From Abelmoschus esculentus (Eukaryota; Streptophyta; Magnoliopsida; Malvales; Malvaceae), in contig JAUCBN010000034.1 in NCBI GenBank assembly GCA_035048815.1, positions 8,596,737-8,660,736 on the forward strand: a stretch of DNA of 64,000 nt, written 5' to 3'. Below are positions 58,830 to 64,000 of the stretch, piece after piece. Each line of letters starts with the position of its first letter. The stretch's first letter is position 1. The position numbers and the translations under genes are program-made. The notes under the pieces were generated by a model. It saw only the letters and a list, made by a program, of their open reading frames with translations. It was not told the DNA's origin and ran no database searches.

Positions 58830-61534
58830 TGTAACCCCCTCGACCCGGTTTAGACGTCACCTGACTCGAATGAGTTACATGAGGAATATCGAGGCTAATC
58901 CATGGACTCGCCCCGATAAACGACCCTATATGCTTTAATTAGATCCTACATGTTTGTGCAAGGACTAAGTTCAAAATGCAGCGGAAATTAATGTAAGACA
59001 AGTCCTAGTTTAACCAAATAAGTTTTAGGAACCTAATTATAATTTTCCAAAAGATCATCATATTTTGCCTAGGTATCGATACCCTATGAACATGTATCGA
59101 AACCTCTGTACAGAAAAGTGCAGATCATACAAGAATCCAGTCTAAACTAAAATACTAAGGTTCTCTAGATGCATACAAAACCCTATAAGCATAATCCACA
59201 CTTCAAACAACATTCCTAGATGCAAAGTTACCTAATACCGAAGGCAAAGCACTTATATCATAAGCATAATCCAACATCAATAAATATGGCAACACATACT
59301 TCATAAAGTCTTAACAATTCTCATATAACTTAAAATCATAATAAGTTCAATAATAAGGGTTCCAAAACAGAGTTCCAAACTCAATAATTCTCTAATCCAT
59401 TGCTCTCAACTACTTAGGTTCAAAACTTAAGAAAATGCATACTTAAGCTAAAGAAAATACTAAAATAGGCACGATTGGGTCCTTTGCTTTCCGATTGCTT
59501 ACAACACTTACTTATCTGCATTGCAAGGGAAACAGAGAGTGATTAAGCTTAAAGCTTAGTGAGGGCAATAAAACATTTAAAACAACACCTGCAATGCAAC
59601 CCACAATTACTCAATTACAACAAAGGTAAAACATGTCATGCTTTCTTTAAAACAACATAAAGTACCGATAAAAATATCTCATGCTTTCAAAGCAAAACAA
59701 GGCCATCATGCTATTCACCTAGCAAAACCTACTTCGACATAACACTTGCAATTTCAAATAGAAAACATAAATTAATTTGAGGCTAGTGATCCGATTTGTA
59801 CTACTCCAAATCGTTAGGATAAACGGGCAACTGCATGTTAGTACTACTCCCAGAGCATGCGCATGTTGGTATTACTCTCAACATGAATTATCTCACCTTG
59901 GTGTCCGGTGACAGTACTACTCCCATCAACCCGGATGTGACAGTACTACTCCCATCATAGAGCATTAGACTAAAAGCCAAAATGCAACACAAGGAATTTA
60001 AACACGTACGACTTTTGAATATTTATAGTGCACTCTAGACCCTATTGATCGATCAACTTATCCCATAAGGTTCATCACTTACTAGCCGATATGTATATCA
60101 AAAACCAATGCTCAAATGTAATTCAAGACTGAATTAAACACATGTTTCCCAATATTTCAAGTTTCGAAATATAAACCGATAAAATCACCTTTAACTCAAT
60201 TTTTAAAGTAAAGATCATGGAAGCATCAATTGTATATCAAAACCATTATAAATCAGCAACATGAGCATTAAATCACCATGTATAAACATCTATGCAAAAT
60301 CAACATTAAGCATGACAAAGTTCATAGTAAAAACATAGAGTAATATGGGAACCCTTTTGCGAAAACTTAAAATTTACTTACTTTCGAGTATAGGGAGGTT
60401 TTCACACCTTCCCTACACTCCCAAACCTCTGTAAAATAAGTTTAAAACACTGCCGAAGCATCTACTCTCATAAACCACTCACCGATAACCGTTACTTGCT
60501 CGCCAAGCCACCAAAACGAACTAAAACACCTTCAAACGCGATCGCCTAACTCTTGCGCTGTTTCAAGCATCAAAACAAGGGGTTTAATGCTACAAAACAC
60601 ACAAAAGAAACCCTCAAGTCGGATTCTTACACAACAACCCTTAAAACCTAGCAAAACTTAAACCGAAAACTTGTCGGAACACACCAAACTTCACTTAAAC
60701 CTATAGTCCGGGATTAGATATTTTGTAAAACACTTTATAAACATCATCACACATTAAAAATAATCCATTTAGGATCCAAAAACAGTAGGTAAAAACCTTT
60801 GAACGAAAATTCGGATTTTTAACCGAAAAAACTAATTTTTTATGAAATTAATGGATTAAAACGATTTCTCCAAGCCAAGAACTTGGGAATTTCAGTAAAG
60901 AACTTTATTGTTCTAGAGGATTGATGAAATATCACCTGCAAAATTGATTCAATTGCTTTTCGGGTTTTAAAACGAGAAAACGATGAGAAAATAAGAAAAA
61001 TTGAAGAAGAAAAGTTGTAATAATTATTGGGAATGAAATTAATTGAAAAAGAATGAGTTTTTACCTTGAAAGCTTGATGAACGGCTGCCTCCAATGAGTG
61101 AAAAAAATTAGAAAAATATGTGATATTTAGGTTAATTAAAAAGGGTTTTAAGAGTTTTAAGTTGGGTTTAATTAAGTTATTTAATTTAAAATAGATTTTG
61201 CGCTTAATTAATTGATATTTTGAAAGCCTAGACCATCTAGGATTATAATTGGATCAAATCCCCTTAAAGATTCAAAGTTTTGGTTTGTTTTATAAAATTG
61301 TCCTCAAAGTTTCAATTTTTACAAAACAGTCACTAATTTCAAAATCTTAAGGTTTCAAGAGTCGATTTCCAAAATTGATTTGAACAAAGTCAAATATATG
61401 TTATTTAAGGATTTTAGAATATTTTTACTCAATTTATTTTGATTAAAAACTAATTTTTAAGTATTTTATCCTGAACCACGCTAAACCGGCTAAACCGACT
61501 CACTAACTTCTAAGCCCAAACTTGGGGCGTTAAA
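58830..61534 (-). repeat. 5' LTR of the chromodomain Gypsy
   Basis: It is collinear with 51294-54081. It lacks roughly 80 bp near 59655 and keeps an extra stretch of about 30 bp at 59930-59957, made of a second TGACAGTACTACTCCCATCA. Hairpins 1-3 are at 59792-59813, 59833-59860 and 59862-59885. In hairpin 3 the closing pair has become G-T, so pairing is kept. The outer end has changed from TTACA to TTAAA. Confidence 0.92.
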
Positions 61535-62430
61535 AACAGCAAAAACATCAACAGGATCTGCTACAATTACGATCTTTCAACAATCGAATCTTTAGCCTCC
61601 ACGAATATTGTCTCAAAAAAAACTTTTTTTCATGATTTTAGGGTTTGGGAATTTGGAATTTTCTGTTGTATGGCTGCTAGACCCAAAGATCCCTTATAGA
61701 TATGTGTAACCCTAGGTATAAGAGTTTCATTCCGAATTTGTTTAGGAAATAATTAATTTTATTATTTCCTTAAATTTCAGAATCTATATTTAATTCGAAT
61801 TTGAAAAGGGATATAATTACTTTAATTATATCCTTTATATTTAAAATTCGGGATATATTTTCCTATTATGTAGGAAGGACAAATCCTATCTTGATCATTC
61901 AGATCTCACTACATACATTGTAATATGTCCAATGTCAGTTTTTATAGTGTAACTAATTACGAGACACGTTTAACTGCATCAAAACATAAAACAACATATG
62001 TTGAGATAGTAATAATCTCAAGTCTAAGGATTATACATATAGTTGTCACTATGAGCAATATCGTGACCGTCACATAATAATCCAAGATATATGCTCATAG
62101 CGGGTCAATCCAATATATTATTCTCTATTAATATATTAATGTATTAATTCTGACATCTCTATGTCAATGACAACTCATTGTCATCAATTAATCACATGTT
62201 AGTCTTAAGCGTATTATTATTGTCCATACCCATAATAATACTTGACTAAGAATCTTTTAATAATAATACATATATTATTATATGGACCTTATTGTTTCTC
62301 AGTTTATTTTATACATTGACACATATATCTGAAAACAACAATGACAATGCCTTTATTCAATAAAATTGGTAAATAAAAGTATCCTTACAATCATCATATG
62401 ATTAGTCTTTGGGCATACTCTAACAAAAAA

Positions 62431-63395
62431 TGATCACCTTCCCTTGACAACTCAAAGTCTGCTTCCAAAATGCTTCGACATTGTTCAGAATCATCCACGT
62501 ATTTAAGAAAATTGTTGACATTTACGGTTACACTTTGATCTACTACTCGCATAGTAAGCTCACCCTTTTCACAGTCAATGAGAATGCGTCCGGTTTCTAG
62601 GAAAGGCCTCCCTAAGATGATGAGTACGTTAGCATCAACCTCACAATCAAGTATTAGGAAGTCGAATGGAAACACAAATTTGTCCACCCGTACTACAACA
62701 TCTTCGATCTTCCCCTCAGGTATCACATGGAAACGATCGGCTAGTTGCAATATAATGAAAGTGGGTCTCGCATCTCCCATGCCAAGATTCCCAAAAGATT
62801 GATTTGGGCATCAAATTCACACTTGACCCAAGATCACAAAGTGCTTTCCCTACAAAAGTGTCTCTAATAGAACATGGAATGATAAAGCTGCTTGGATCCT
62901 TCTTCTACATTGGCAATTTACTCAAAGCAAAGCAGTACTCTTTTATCGTGGCAATTATCTCAAAATTCTCCACTTTCCGCTTCTTTGTAACTATCTCCTT
63001 GAGAAATTTGGCATAAGTGGGCGTTTGCTCAATTGCCTCCAAGAGTGGGACATTGATATACAACTGATCTAGTTTGTCAACAAACTTCTTGAACTGAAAC
63101 TCATCATTTTGCTTCTCTAGTCTCTGGGGAAAGGATGGTGGGGGTCTAACTTCTTCGAATGTTGGTGTAGGAACCTTCCTCCATTTTCTTTTCTTCGAGA
63201 ATTTGTTCAAGTATTTTTGTCTCTTCTTGCACAGGTGTGGGTATAGATTCTTCACTCGTATTCCCCCCAAACTTATCTTATTGATTAATCTGTTGCCACA
63301 TCTTAATGTATTGCGCTACATTGCTCATCACCATGTGGCTTAGTGACCTTAGTGTCACTTTGATATGAACCCGGTAGGTCATATATGATGTTGCT
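62431..63395 (-). pseudogene. Gag end and protease of Athila-like element 1
   Basis: At 63270-62905 the frame reads VRPPPSFPQRLEKQNDEFQF, then INVPLLEAIEQTPTYAKFLK and KKRKVENFE, the conserved gag-protease linker of Athila-type elements. The protease follows, with the active-site-like CDLGSSVNLMP (about 62840). After a frameshift near 62790-62800 comes GDARPTFIILQLADRF, ILGRPFLETGRILIDCEKGE and LTMRV (62780-62431). The protein then passes into the solo LTR. Protease would cut the polyprotein. Stops and the frameshift make it inactive. Confidence 0.88.
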
Positions 63396-64000
63396 TGATC
63401 GTGATTCTAGTAAGAACAAATTTCACAAGAATTGGTATGCTAAATTTCATAAACATAAAGCGTAAGAATGAAATAAGAATAATAATAAGGAAATGATGGA
63501 ATGAAGGATATGGAAGAGGTTTGAAGTGTATGGAAGTGTGATGATTCTAAATGAAGGAATGTTAGGGATGTATAATGGAAATGGCGTGGGTATGTAACTT
63601 TAAGGGATAAATGGATTGTGACCCACTAGCTATATGGAGCTAGGAACCAACAATATAATATGATGGATTCGATGTGGTAGAAGTGTGGCATGTGACCCAC
63701 TAGCTATAAGGAGCTAGGAACCAACGCGATAATAAGATGAAATGGATGAAGACTACAAGCTTTACTTGAAGCCGATAGAGTTCTCGCAAGAACAAAGCTG
63801 AAAGCAACCTTTCAAAAGAGTTTTCTTATATCTAAAGTTGTTTCATACAAATGAAGGAAAGGTTCCTATTTATAGTGTTCATAGGAACCATATGAATAGT
63901 CTTAAACAAAAGATGAATGCTTCATCTTTATGGTGATGAATACTAATGAATGCTTTGCTTTTTCTCCTATCTTTAAGTGGATGAAGCTTCAAGGTATTAG
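63396..64000 (-). repeat. LTR of the 16.4-19.9 kb Gypsy family (runs off window)
   Basis: On the + strand it starts TGATCGTGATTCTAGTAAGA, matching 19458-19480. It interrupts the Athila-like gag. A 26-bp phrase containing TGACCCACTAGCTAT-GGAGCTAGGAACCAAC occurs twice (63619-63652 and 63692-63724). The outer end and any target duplication lie beyond the window. Confidence 0.6.

Larger units (their letters stand above)
51294..61534 (-). mobile_element. Chromodomain Gypsy retrotransposon (10.2 kb), TSD AACAG
   Basis: Long LTRs of about 2.8 and 2.7 kb (51294-54081 and 58830-61534) begin TGTAA and end TTACA or TTAAA on the + strand. AACAG is duplicated at 51289-51293 and 61535-61539. In element sense a primer site TTAGTATCAGAGC follows the 5' LTR and a purine tract AAGTGGGGGAGTGT precedes the 3' LTR. 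One gag-pol frame of 1,487 codons lies between. The integrase ends in a chromodomain, which places it among chromoviruses; the long LTRs and domain details suggest the Tekay/Del clade. It is inserted in the Copia-like solo LTR. Confidence 0.95.
51161..62425 (-). mobile_element. Copia-like solo LTR split by a Gypsy element, TSD AAAAA
   Basis: The LTR pieces are 51161-51293 and 61540-62425. On the + strand it starts TGTTGGGACC and ends ACTCTAACA. In the minus sense it starts TGTTAGAGTATGCCCAAAGA, a start common in plant Copia LTRs. AAAAA lies at 51156-51160 and 62426-62430, and removing the insert rejoins the Athila frame as REGDHFFHSNF. The total is about 1.02 kb without its guest. No internal Copia coding region is present, so it is a solo LTR. 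Confidence 0.87.
41790..63395 (-). mobile_element. Athila-like Gypsy element 1 (host of nested insertions)
   Basis: In element sense the order is gag end and protease (63395-62431), linker and RT/RNase H (51160-49500), integrase (49414-48360 and 44204-43961), third ORF (43495-41874) and purine tract. The parts become collinear once the 4.1-kb element (44210-48354) and the solo LTR (51161-62425) with its own guest are removed. Its frames are broken in several places and its 5' end is replaced by another LTR at 63396. The Athila-type assignment rests on the gag-protease linker (PPPSFPQRL), the FMDDFSV RT motif and the third ORF. Confidence 0.83.

Overview
The window looks like a transposon-rich stretch of a eudicot plant nuclear genome. 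It is AT-rich, has intron-containing genes with GT-AG introns, and carries plant-type Copia and Gypsy LTR retrotransposons (Athila-like and chromodomain-type), a MITE and degenerate TTTAGGG telomere-like repeats. The species cannot be named from the sequence. All assignments rest on reading motifs by eye; no database search was run.

Left third (1-24 kb). Two related, decayed Copia elements (605-6147 and 7761-11748) lie on the + strand. They are two halves of a segmental tandem duplication and not two insertions, because the non-element DNA beyond both 3' LTRs is also duplicated (6148-6906 and 11749-12503). From about 12.95 kb to 23.7 kb lies a broken tandem array of ADP-ribosylation-factor (ARF GTPase) pseudogene fragments that still carry intron sequence, interspersed with tRNA-like modules. 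A fragment of another Gypsy element (16434-19900, minus), itself split by a solo LTR, sits inside the array, as does a receptor-kinase C-terminal fragment (about 22.4 kb).

Middle (24-34 kb). This is mostly AT-rich intergenic DNA. It holds one small intact reading frame (25424-25639), a fold-back element whose arms are degenerate TTTAGGG/CCCTAAA repeats (about 29.0-29.46 kb), an eight-exon short-chain dehydrogenase (TIC32-like) gene on the minus strand with two lesions (30428-32825), and a MITE just upstream of it.

Right half (34-64 kb). Nested Gypsy elements fill this part, almost all on the minus strand. An old Athila-like element (pol at 43.96-51.16 kb, gag-protease at 62.4-63.4 kb, third ORF at 41.9-43.5 kb) is interrupted by a 4.1-kb non-autonomous element (44210-48354, TSD ACTAC) and by a Copia-like solo LTR (51161-62425, TSD AAAAA). 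That LTR is in turn split by a 10.2-kb chromodomain Gypsy element (51294-61534, TSD AACAG). The chromodomain element keeps one continuous gag-pol frame broken by seven stops, all UAG. Solo LTRs of the family that made the 4.1-kb element occur at 17362-18894 (TSD ACGAT) and 37434-38825 (TSD GTCAT).

The least expected signals are a run of hairpins with a constant TACTACTC-type loop and changing stems in the LTRs of the chromodomain element, a compensated hairpin beside the polypurine tracts of the Athila-like elements, a dispersed 10-bp quasi-palindrome TGYCNNGRCA through those elements, the intron-bearing ARF array, and the telomere-like fold-back.
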